Assembly (NCBI GenBank): GCA_022577435.1
Contig: JAKOON010000016.1
Span: forward strand, 12,840,776-12,904,775
DNA: 64,000 nucleotides
Origin: Embiotoca jacksoni
Lineage: Eukaryota > Chordata > Actinopteri > Embiotocidae
Direction of reading: 5' to 3'
The notes beneath the pieces are model-generated. The model saw only the letters and a program-made list of their open reading frames with translations. It did not search any database and was not told where the DNA came from. Numbering within the stretch: the stretch's first letter is position 1; each line of letters starts with the position of its first letter. Made by a program: the position numbers and the translations under genes. This document shows, in pieces, positions 25,620-36,270 of the stretch.

Positions 25620-27757
25620 AACTTTGAGTTTGTAGTTTGAATCTTGTTTAAATGCTGGACAGAACTTTTTGTGGGATTTGTGTCCAATTTAAATAAACAT
25701 TCTGACTGCGAGTTTTTAGCCTTTTTTCTGATTGGTGAAAAAAAACAAACAACAACCTATGTTTGCATAGTATGTCTTGAGTAGAAGTTAATTGTGTTTG
25801 ATGGTCTGCCAGAGTAGTTTTTAGGATCCCTTGCTGCCATGTTTTCCTCTGTGGGTATTTTTTTTTACTCAGATCATAACTTAGTCTCCAAGTTCAGACG
25901 TTGGAAACGAAAGGGGCGTTGTCGGCCACTAGAGTGTGCGTCTGAGTAACGGACATTTGCAGTAAATGAATGTTTCGTGTGCTGCGAAGCAAGATAAACA
26001 GGTTTTTCCCCCCCCCCCTCAATGAACATTAAAATGGATGCAGGAAATGTGTGTGTCTTTATAGGGACCCAAAATGTAGCCGATGCGCTGTATCACTGAA
26101 GATAAGGCGGGTCAACCCACATGATAACTTTTAATTTGAAATGATATGGACTTCTGGAGTTTGTATTGACCTTATTTTGAAAGTAATTGTTTAAATTTCT
26201 GCTATTGTTTATTTTCTTTCTTGCTTCTTTTTTTTTTTTTTAGCGGTTTTGGAGTGATTTTCACAAGGCTACAAGATTATATGAGTGTAGATGGGATATG
26301 ACTGAATTAGATTATGATGTTGTTGTTTTTTTTTTTTTTTAAATCTCGTGTAAGTAGATTCCATACACTGCAATGCTGGGAGCTTTTATTGATTGGTTAT
26401 TGATGAGGCAGTTGATCACTGTTGCATCACACCTTCATGGGGTGCGCACCTGTGCGGTTAAAAACAACAATATCTGATTGCAGGTTTTCCAGAGAGATTT
26501 TTCACAAGAGGTGAATACTTCTGGAATCGGATGGCAAATGAAGTCTAAGGAAAGACACGTAAAGATTGCATATGAAATCGGAAGTTTAGGTTAAAAATAC
26601 AGAGTTTGTCCTACATTCGTGGAAGACTTAGATGCCCATATTTGGAAGGGTGAGTTTGGGGGTCCTCCCCCCAAAAAACATTTTCTTCTAAAAGAATGAC
26701 ATTTTCACATCATTTTTGACCGAAATATATATTTTTTTTCTAAATCTTCTCAAGATATCCACTGAGGAATAACTATAACTTAAGATAAGCAATGTTTTGA
26801 TGCTCTCTATAATGATTTTTTTCATTAATTCAGCTTAGGTGTCCTCCAAAACAGCTTGGGTGCTGCAGGTAAGCCTTATAATGGCAGGTTCCTTTTGGAA
26901 GCTAATTTGCATCCCAATTGTTACCATGCAATTGTACACGATACATGGCAAAAAAATGAAGAGCTATAGTTGACAAAAAAGAATAGGAGGGATTATGAAA
27001 CTGAAGAATTTGGAGCCCCTCATGTTCCAATATACTCAAGGAAACTGGTGCTGAACATGAAAGTGTAATCCACTCAAGCACTCATGCTACATGATGTTCT
27101 GGTGAGGAAGTCAAGTGAACATTTTATTTTGAAGAGGAAGCCAGTCTTCACAATAAGTCTCACTGATACCATACAACACATGTGAAGGAATGTATTTAAC
27201 AAGGCAGCTGAATAAATAACAAATGAATGGAAGTTGAATGTGGCTGCTTGTTGATGGACACAGATATGACTGAGTAAATCAGTTCAAGGTGGTGCGTTTG
27301 TATCCCACCAGAGTCGAGCTCTGAAGAGTGCAGGGTGTTAATGTCCTGTAACTGAAGTTTGTCTACGAGGAGTACAATTCCTCCTTAAGAGTTTTCCTTC
27401 TTGCTCTCATGTTTTGTGACACAAGGACGAGTGCAAGTGTTAATTTGAAACTATTTCCCGTCCTACTGAATGCAGCAGTGGGGGAGAGGTGTGTGATATT
27501 TGATAGGAGGGGAGATTAGACAGTTGTGTCACTGTGGGGCTTTAGGGGCCGCCGACAGACGAAGACTATCAGGGAACCAGTATGAAGTGACCGAGAGGAG
27601 AAGAAAAAGAGAAGACGATGGCGGTAATGATAAACAGATCGAGATGGAGATGTGAGTCTCCTCCTTTTCATCTCTTTAGCAGGTGTTGCCCAACCAATCT
27701 CCACCATGTGCAAGTCATTACTCAGCACTGTCACATTAGGAATGTGTGAGAAAAAAC

Positions 27758-27760
<3 letters not shown>
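25620..27760. other. gene-free stretch, nothing recognised
   Basis: AT-rich with short poly-C and poly-T runs. No exon or assignable repeat. If the 25.6-kb donor belongs to emp2, this would be its first intron. Confidence 0.4.
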
Positions 27761-27761
<1 letters not shown>

Positions 27762-27813
<52 letters not shown>

Positions 27814-27879
27814 AAAAGTGTCCAGCATGAAATAGTTCCTGTGTTGGAGGGAAGTTATTAGGAAAACAGTTGTTTGTGC

Positions 27880-27965
<86 letters not shown>
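27762..27965. repeat. paired (CA)n and (GT)n microsatellites
   Basis: (CA) at 27762-27809 and (GT) at 27881-27964, about 70 bp apart and mutually complementary, so a long imperfect hairpin is possible. Confidence 0.96.
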
Positions 27966-27966
<1 letters not shown>

Positions 27967-28235
27967 CAACTTTTTTTTAGGTTCCTTTGCAACCACAAAG
28001 GCTTCATATAATCTATCCTTCTCTCCCGGTACTCAACAAAACTCAACGTCACAAAAAAAAGTGTTTTTTTTTTATATTCATGATGCTGATGCACTCATAG
28101 ATGTAGGAGTTGTTGAGCTTGTGCTGCCAGTAATGTCACATCATCCATTATTGTGAAAAGTTCTGTTTGTAACAACAGTTGTTTTGTCTATTTGGGATGT
28201 GAATGCACCATTGTTTTCTTTAGTCAAACTTCGAT

Positions 28236-28640
28236 GTGAACATTAGGGGTGGACCTTATCACATCATTCACAATAGTATTAATATCATTTTTGATATGAT
28301 ACAAAAAAAAATCATATCATTATAATAACAATTTATTTACTGGAAGCAAAAGGATGAAACATATGTTGCATGCATAACTTACATACAGTAGTAACATACA
28401 TAGAGCGACAACTAGCAAGGCCGTTAGCTGTTCTGCTAGTTAGTTCAGCAAAGGAGAGTAAGTTCAGTAGTGTGGACGTGAGATGTACAACAAATCATAG
28501 TAATATCTTAGTTATTCATGAATAATTGAAGACAAACATATATGATGTCATATAACACTCTAACAGGATTTCAGGATTCAGTCATATCATCACAGACATT
28601 CCTTGAAATATTATTTTCAGGCCATATCGCCCACCAATAG
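28236..28640. mobile_element. possible MITE with GGGTGG inverted ends
   Basis: The left end TAGGGGTGGACCTTATCAC and the right end, whose reverse complement is TTGGTGGGCGATATGGCC, resemble each other and the terminal text of a familiar fish repeat. The interior is AT-rich and rich in ATATCAT/ATGATAT. No target duplication was established. Confidence 0.4.
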
Positions 28641-28649
28641 TGGAAATTC

Positions 28650-29880
28650 AACGTAGCATTTGTCGTCTGTTCGTCATGTTTCCACCTCAGCTAGGTGGTT
28701 AAAGGTGCAACGAAACATATTTGTAACTGTTTGTTGAAAAAAAGTGCACTAGTGTACCGGTAAGTTCAGAGAAAGTATGTTATATTTCTCTAATATTTAG
28801 AGTCTGTACTACCAAATAAAGTGAAAGTGTTGTATTGGGATTTGTATTTCAGTCCAGGAGACCAAAGTAATCAATCGTCGCTGTATTACGTCACACAAAT
28901 TCCTTCAGCCACTCTTAATGTTAAAATGTTAAAAGCCAGCATCTTAAATGCAACCTGATGCATAATAGCATAGAATATGAGTGATGCTGAACAATGTAGC
29001 GCTGAACTTGACAAGAGATAGAGATTTTCAGAGAGTTGCTACCATGCAGAAGATAAAACCTTGGTACCAGTTGTTTTCATGTAATGGCTGGAGCTCCTGA
29101 AAGATGCATCTAGACTGAGCCGCCACCCCACTCAAAACCTCCCACCCTCACAGAAAGAGCCTGCTGTTACTGTGAATATTATAGGTCTGGCCACCCTCCA
29201 CAGGAAATCATTTCCAGTCATTGCATCCCGAAATGATCATTCTGAAATGATTGTAGGAGGCTTTGACCAATCGGTATTGACCACCACATGCACCGAAACT
29301 CTACGCCCACGAGCTGCAGTAAAGATGCACAAACTGTAGTTATCTCTGCAACTTTCTTTTGGTGCTTTACTGGACTGCTGGCTCGTTTCACAGGCAGCTG
29401 GTTCTCGTCTAGAAAAGGCCTTTTGGAGGTCCATAATGCCAAAATGTAAATTATTATAGCTGTCACTTTGGGTAATCTTGTTATATTTATAATTCTGTAC
29501 TTGCTCCACCGCCTCTATGGAACTGCTCATACATCTTAAAACAAAACTCAGTGTGTTTACATCATTGCCTGCGTGTACGTGCACAGTTTCTTGTGTGCTC
29601 TTCATAAACAACTCTTTTCTTGGTCGCTGGCTTCAGTCCCGGGAAGATGTGCCTGTTGTGTTCTAACTCAAAATAAGCTGGAGGCTTGTCTGTTGTTGTT
29701 GTTGTTGTGTCTTTTACCACAAATTAATGCAATTCACATACCCTAAGAAAAACATGAGCATCATGACATTTAGTAACTTGGTGGTGTTTGTTTGTGCTGT
29801 GCCAACAGTGGCGGTGGTGATACAATACGAACATCTGTAGCATAGCCGATATCGACACATTTAAACCTGAGCATGAATTG
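28650..29880. other. gene-free stretch, nothing recognised
   Basis: No supported exon. The minus-strand frame at about 29240-29610 has no recognisable motif. Confidence 0.4.
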
Positions 29881-29889
29881 TATCCTTAA

Positions 29890-30105
29890 ATTTACTTTAC
29901 AATCGGGCTGGGGAATATATTGATATTATATTGTATTGTGATATGAGGCCAGATATTGTCCTAGATTTTGGATATTGTAATATCGTGATATTGCATAACT
30001 GTTGTCTTTTCCTGGTTTTAGCATCCCCACAAAATTGTCACAATATCGATATTCTGGTATTTGGTCAAAATATTGTGTGATATTTGATTTTGTCCGCTAA
30101 GCCCT
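29890..30105. repeat. ATATTG/ATATCG-rich fish repeat
   Basis: Dense short motifs such as GATATTGTAATATCGTGAT around TTTTCCTGGTTTTAGC are typical, from memory, of a recurrent fish interspersed repeat beginning GCTGGGGAATAT. No class assigned. Confidence 0.4.
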
Positions 30106-30803
30106 GCTTTACAGCGTCTGCACTGATCATTCACCGACATGTAAGCGGTCAAATTGTAGCTTTTATTCTTCTCCGCAATCGAACAGTTTGCCATTAAAAA
30201 AGACGAAAACCCATTTGCAATAAAGGACGGACTAATTTTGAGTTCCTAACACTGAAAAGGGTTTTATTTCATTCGATTATTTTAAATTCCATTAACTCCG
30301 TTGACCTTCTGCAGCAAATATAAAGTGAGTGTCAGTTGAAGAAATGTTTCAGTTGCTTAAACTGTGGCTATGAATATCTTATGAGGGTGCATGAAAAATA
30401 AAATGAAGCACTCAAGACCCGGCCTGCCTCGGTAGGGAATCTGAACAAGTATTCCAGAGTAAAGGTGGATGAGGGGCCAGAAGGCTCCACTGGAAGTCTT
30501 CTTGCCTTTTTTCTTTCTCAATCAGACTTTCCATGGCCGAAGAGCGCAAGAGCGAGAGACACAGAGAAAGACAGAATGGGACGGTGAGAGAGACGGGGGA
30601 TGTGAGACTCAGAGGCCCAGTTAAGTCTGTGGCTTTGTGTTTTATGAAAAGAGTAAAAATAAAGGACATTTAAAAGTCAGCATTTTCCACCAGGCAAGGG
30701 AATCAGTCGACATGCACACACACACCATCGTACGCTGAGTCCCCCAGTCTCCTATTATAAGGCTGAGTGGAGAAGAGGAATGGCTGCATTTGTGTTCGTT
30801 TGT

Positions 30804-30806
<3 letters not shown>

Positions 30807-30839
<33 letters not shown>
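30807..30839. repeat. (GT)n microsatellite
   Basis: About 33 bp of pure GT. Confidence 0.95.
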
Positions 30840-30840
<1 letters not shown>

Positions 30841-31468
30841 AGGGAAGGTAGCTGCAGTTATCTGTCTCTCTGCTTCCTTGTATTTGCTTCCACTCAGGCA
30901 TGTGCCAGAGTTTCCAAAAATTAAACACAAAGGAAACTGTTACAACAAACAAACGCCTCGGATAGTTTTACACTTACAGAACAGTGGCCTCTGTTAAAAT
31001 GCTGCTGATGTGGACGAAAAGGACTTGGTTGTCTTTTGCTTTTTCCAACTAGAGACTTTCCGCAGTCATTTTTCTGTGCCGAGTGGGTTTCATAAACATG
31101 AAGCCCCTGAAACCAGATATAAACCCTCTATGAGTGGCTCTACAAACATTAGCCTCCCTGAGAAAAATAATACTCTGTTCTTTATTTGTTTTCCCATGAC
31201 AGCAATAAACTTCTCTTCTTTGGTCGGGCATCAGTGCATCCTAATCCAGATTATGTTGATAATAACTTAAATGATAAACACAGGGCTAATTTCGGGGATG
31301 AAGACTGTTCACTTGTTCTGCTGATTGACACACAACAGCTGAGGGAGTCACTCCTCTGTGTGTGTCAATTAAGATAAATAAAGCATGCAGATCTGTGAAA
31401 TGTCAATATTATGCATATCAGAGTAGCAGGACTAATGTATACAACATGCATGTGGATGTGTGTGATGT

Positions 31469-31475
31469 GAGTGTG

Positions 31476-31509
<34 letters not shown>

Positions 31510-31510
31510 C
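31469..31510. repeat. (GAGTGT)n/(GT)n microsatellite
   Basis: GTGAGT units lead into GT repeats. Confidence 0.9.
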
Positions 31511-32120
31511 AGCTGTTGCCTGCATGGTGTCAGAGGTGATATCAAAGCTTTCACACTTGACACAAACCTTTGCAAGGCAGCAGGTTTCCCAGGGTTCCCT
31601 GGGGAGACAGGGCTCCATATATACTGTATGCCGACGTGTGTGTTTGTCCATTTAAAGTGTGTGATATGATTTTTAGTAGTAATGGAGTACTGTTTGGTTT
31701 GTTCTCCACAAAATCAAACACTTTACTCATTTTAAAAGGGTTATTATTTTAGGTTTGTACAATAAACCCAAAGTAACGGACCTATTGTTCATCATCCACC
31801 GACACGTAGTCTGACATTTCTGTTACTTTTTACATTATTAAATGAGCATAATTGGAGTTATTGCTCAATTACACTTTTATATGATAATTAGACACTGAGC
31901 AATCAAAGTAATGGATATCTTTAGAATACAAACACACAAAGACGCATGTTTACACATCATTTACATGAACAGTACCCAGTCATCACCAGACTTTTATGTC
32001 TGCTGTCTACATTCTTTAAACCAGCTTTAATCATCTGAAGTCTGTGAGTCTCTTATTTTGTGAGTTACTTGGCAGACTATATTTTTGTGGTTAGTGTGTA
32101 AAGTATGCGTGTGTACATCA

Positions 32121-32123
<3 letters not shown>

Positions 32124-32159
<36 letters not shown>

Positions 32160-32309
32160 GGCGCGTTTACGCTCATGTTTTTGTTGTCCTTTCTTCCCTC
32201 CAACGGGGTTCCCTTCCTCCTCCCTCTGAGTCTCCTCCCTCCTCTCTTGCTCCTCCTTCCTTCCCTCCTCTCCACACTATGAGAAAGCAGCTGCAGACAG
32301 AAGTTCCAG

Positions 32310-32387
<78 letters not shown>

Positions 32388-32389
32388 GA
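32124..32389. repeat. two (GT)n microsatellites
   Basis: GT arrays at 32124-32155 and 32311-32388, the second with one TTTG interruption, separated by a polypyrimidine (CT-rich) segment at about 32190-32275. Confidence 0.96.
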
Positions 32390-33066
32390 ACATGTCGAGA
32401 AGAGTATTTGCTGCTTTACATTTTTTTGCTGCAGATCAGACTTGACTGTGTTTTGGATTCAGTGTATTAAATGGTCTTGCCTCTTTTCCCAATATCTTCT
32501 CCATTTCCCGGCTCACTTTGCAACAGCTTTATTCGATACGGTCAAAACTAAGTTCTGATTCACTTTTATAATAAAATGTTATAAATTATTTTCTGGGAAT
32601 ATAAAGGGTTCTTAAACTGTGAAAGCCAGACTTCTTACATGTTGTTGCCAGTCCTAAAAATAAGTGTCTTGCATTTCCAGCCAGTGTGACCTGACACTCA
32701 CACTACTGTGTGTTCACACATCCTTTACTCAAAACAATCTCTTATGTATTCCTTATGTAATGCATGGTGTCAAATCTAGAGACTATTTACAGTTTACATA
32801 ATGCTTTTATAGAGACTCAACAACATGTTGTGTATGCTGGTCTAGAAAAGCTGCCATATGCTCTACCGACAAGTTCCAATGTGTCATGTGGGAGACTGTA
32901 TAGATCAGACCGGCACATCCAGGAACTTTGGTGGTGACACTCGCCATAGACTTTAATTTAAAATCGCAGTGCAAAACCAAACTAGTTAAATTAGTTTAGA
33001 AACGATCGAAGGACACCATGTCAAGTAAATATATGTCCACTCTGCCTGATGAGGAACATGCTCGAG

Positions 33067-33558
33067 CAAGGGTGTCAAACATACGGCCCGCGGGCCGGAT
33101 CCGGCCCGCCTGGGGGTTCAGCTCGGCCCGCCGGATGACTTTGCTAAGTGTGAAAATTACAGAAAGACATAAATTGCATTTCTATGAGAATATGGAGGTT
33201 TATGAGTACAAACGTTTTGTAATTTTTTTTAATCGATCCAGTAATTGCTTCAAAAACAGCGTAAATGCGACGTCTGCTCCGGAGGCAGCAGCGCTCGCTG
33301 CCAGGGAATCTGCAGAGGAGAGCCCAGGCAGATAAGCAGTGGGCTGATGTCTGAGTTTTTGCTCTTTATGTTTCTAGTTTATTGTAGAAAGACCTTAAAA
33401 TAGGGTTTATCATCCAAAAACCTTCACCAATGATTTAAACATAGAGAAATATTGTCGTTATGTATGCGTTATTATGCTATGATTTTACTGGTCTGGCTCA
33501 CTTGAGATCAAAGTGGGCAGTATATGGCCCCTTAACTAAAATGAGTTTGACACCCCTG
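33067..33558. mobile_element. hAT-type MITE with 8-bp target duplication
   Basis: The left tip CAAGGGTGTCAAAC and right tip GTTTGACACCCCTG are inverted with one mismatch. The CGGCCCGCGGGCCGGATCCG block behind the left tip is characteristic of a widespread vertebrate hAT family. The flanks are TGCTCGAG (33059-33066) and TGCTAGAG (33559-33566), an 8-bp target duplication with one difference, as hAT elements make. It is 492 bp and has no transposase. Confidence 0.9.
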
Positions 33559-33583
33559 TGCTAGAGAGATCCAAAGGTCTTAA

Positions 33584-33776
33584 CCCTCCCGTTGTCCTAG
33601 GGTCAAAATGACCCGCAGCTGTGTTCAACCAAGTTCTATTTTATTTTATTTTATTTTTATATTTTTTATTTTTATAGGAGTCTCCTTGTCACCAATGATC
33701 CCCAAAAATATAAAAATAAAATAGAACTTAGTTGAACACAGCTGCGGGTCATTTTGACCGTAGGAGAACGGGAGGG
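33584..33776. mobile_element. piggyBac-type MITE in TTAA sites
   Basis: TTAA stands on both sides (33580-33583 and 33777-33780). The tips CCCTCCCGTT and AACGGGAGGG are inverted, and the sub-terminal GGTCAAAATGACCCGCAGCTG is repeated inverted on the right as CAGCTGCGGGTCATTTTGACC. The 193-bp element is nearly a palindrome, with an AT-rich centre. TTAA target choice points to piggyBac transposase used in trans. Confidence 0.88.
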
Positions 33777-34220
33777 TTAATTTGATCCTTCTTCAGTCGT
33801 CCCTTCAGTCTCCCAGCCGGTATCAAGCTGTAACCCCACTCAGTGGTCAGAGTCCGGCGCAGACATCACTTTTTACTGAGTCTCCAAGTCAAAATTACCA
33901 GCAAAATATTTTACTAGGCTACAATTGCTCACACTTACACTCGATCAGTTTCGGTTCAATTTTTTTTTCTGACCAGTTTCAGGTTCAAAATAAAATGTCT
34001 GACTTCTTCAGTTTCGTTCTCAGAATATTATGATCAAAAATCCCTAAAAAAGCCTTTACTGTTTACATTCTTGTTTAAATCCTAAAGCCTGTACACATAG
34101 CTTACTTTTGATGTTTCCCCACTTGCTTTTTACTATTCACCCCCCTTGACCGCCGTCCCCCACCTCAAACATGGAGGCCCTATCCACCGGCACACCCTGC
34201 AGCCACATGCTCGTACCCGC

Positions 34221-34349
<129 letters not shown>

Positions 34350-34851
34350 AACAAACGGTGGCCTGCTTCCTGCTGGCGGGCAGAAGCTGTTTTTACTGTG
34401 ACTCCACTTTGGCGGAGAGGGCTAATGCCTCTGCTGTCTGGCGGTGTGTTTGTGTGCCTGCACTCCCATGTGCTTTTAAAGATGTTTGTGTCTCTGCCTC
34501 CTGAACCTCTGAAGTGTTGGCGGGAGGCAGCTCCAGAAATCAAAATCATATATGTAGGCTTTATGTGAGCTCATGTGTAGGTTTATGCATGTTATCCCCG
34601 CGGGATAGTTAGGCTCAGTTTGATGAGACACTGTACACAAAGAGCAGACGGTAATCATAGCCGTTTCAGAGACGTAGTCCTCAATCTGCAGTCACATTAT
34701 GTTGTTAAAGAGCCATTAAAGCTGTGCTGTAGAAGATGGTAACTGAATGATGCTGACAAAGCATTTCACATGCTGAGAAAAACTGTCATGGAGGTTTCTG
34801 CTGCTTTTAGTGGAATCTGTTTTTTTTTTTACTGGATCGTAATTTTATTGA

Positions 34852-34856
34852 ATATC
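34852..34856. repeat. left 5-bp target duplication of the BEL element
   Basis: ATATC directly precedes the 5' LTR and is repeated exactly at 40085-40089 after the 3' LTR. Five bp is the usual duplication length for BEL/Pao integrase. Confidence 0.9.
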
Positions 34857-35521
34857 TGTTCTGTCTATTGGGTTGATGTTTAGATTATTTTAATTTATCC
34901 CCCCTGGTGGTTGCATGTGTTATTGCAGTTAGTTTAGCAGTAGAAGTCTTCTCTTCATTCATTGGCCAATAGGGTCACATGACATGGCCAGAGCAATGAT
35001 TCCAGTGCACAGCAGAGGTGAGGGATGACATGTGGGCAGCTCATCCTCTGCCTTTCTTACGTTGAGTGCCTTGAGAAGCAATGCTTGTGAGCACCAAAAT
35101 ATCAGGTGTGCTGAATTGTACTGCTTATTGAATGTTTACATAGAACTTTAACATAAAGAGAGACGTTTTTATGGAGCTCGTATTTTTTAGCATCTAAATT
35201 AAGGTAAAGCATTGTGATGACTCAGCAAAAATGTTAATTATCAAGCCATGCCTTGTTTGTTGAAAAGGAAGGTAATTTAGCACAGTGTTTTATTCTGTGT
35301 GGTACATCAGAAAAGATATGTAATTTTATTTTGACATACATACTGATTGAGTGATTTATTTTGTCCTTATTTCAGTTTTACAAAAAAGATTGTTGTACAC
35401 GAGAAGAGGAAAACAAACAGTAAACGTTCATTCAACTTTACTTCTTCGTCTGACTCTCTATGCAACAGTATGTTCGCTATCTGTCGAAGTGTGGTCTGAC
35501 ACCTACTCTGAGGACAGAATA
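34857..35521 (+). repeat. 5' LTR of BEL/Pao retrotransposon
   Basis: A 665-bp LTR starting TGTTCTGTC and ending GACAGAATA (short inverted tips). It differs from the 3' LTR by about five changes that I could count: one indel in the C-run near 34900 and four substitutions. Identity is therefore about 99%, indicating a recent insertion. Confidence 0.95.
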
Positions 35522-35597
35522 GTAAAAAAGCAACTTCACGGCGGGCACTTCAACACAGAGGAAAGGAAGCTTGTGTGAGCCATTGTTTTATTTCACC

Positions 35598-36270
35598 ATG
35601 TCGAGGAATGATGAAAAGGAATCAGACGCGGATGCTCATATTCAACGTATGAGCCCCTTTTTAACTCTTTCAGAATATTCTGCCTCCACATCTAAAACAA
35701 AATCATCTGCTACAACAGCTGCTGCGGTGGCACGTGCTAAGGTGCAAGCAGCTAAAGCACGTACAGCATTTGCACAACAGGAGGCAGAACTAAAAGTGAA
35801 AGAAGCTCATATAGCGGCTAGGCTGCCCACTCTGAACTGTGAAAGGGAAGTAGCAGCAGCTGAAGCAGAGGCTCAGGTCCTGGAGGCTGCTCTTGAACCG
35901 GAGTCTCGCAGAGGGAGTAAGTGGGACCTTCAGGTTACAGCAGAAGGAGCTGCTCAGCGTACTCATGACTATGTCGAACAACAGTCCCAGCTGCATAACT
36001 CTTGACTGTGGAGCTCCTAAACTCAGTACATGTCTGCCAGTCCCACAACCCCACCAGCAGTTGAGAGAGCATCCTCATCACTGGTATCCTCTCAGTGCTG
36101 TGCCTCAGAGTGGTTACTATGATGATACGCATGCAACAGCACAGCCCAAAAGCCCAACACCTGAGTTTTGTCAAAGCTCCATGGGTCAGGAAAACGACAT
36201 CTCCAGGTCACAGCCAAAAGGGCAGACGCAATCGCATCATATTGTACCGCAACGGCTAATTCTAGTTCTT
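35598..36270 (+). pseudogene. BEL gag N-terminal part, frame-disrupted
   Basis: Begins MSRNDEKESDADAHIQRMSP at 35598 with a coiled-coil, Ala/Glu-rich N-terminus as in BEL Gag proteins. The frame ends at TGA 36003-36005. Gag-like text continues in the +1 frame from about 36030 to 36200 (for example SGYYDDTHATAQPKSPTPEF) and then returns to the original frame upstream of the large ORF. At least two frame changes therefore separate the N-terminus from the rest of Gag. Confidence 0.8.

Noticed and set aside
33782..34033. Open frame after the piggyBac MITE
   Set aside because: No recognisable protein content or splice signals. Length is within chance expectation.
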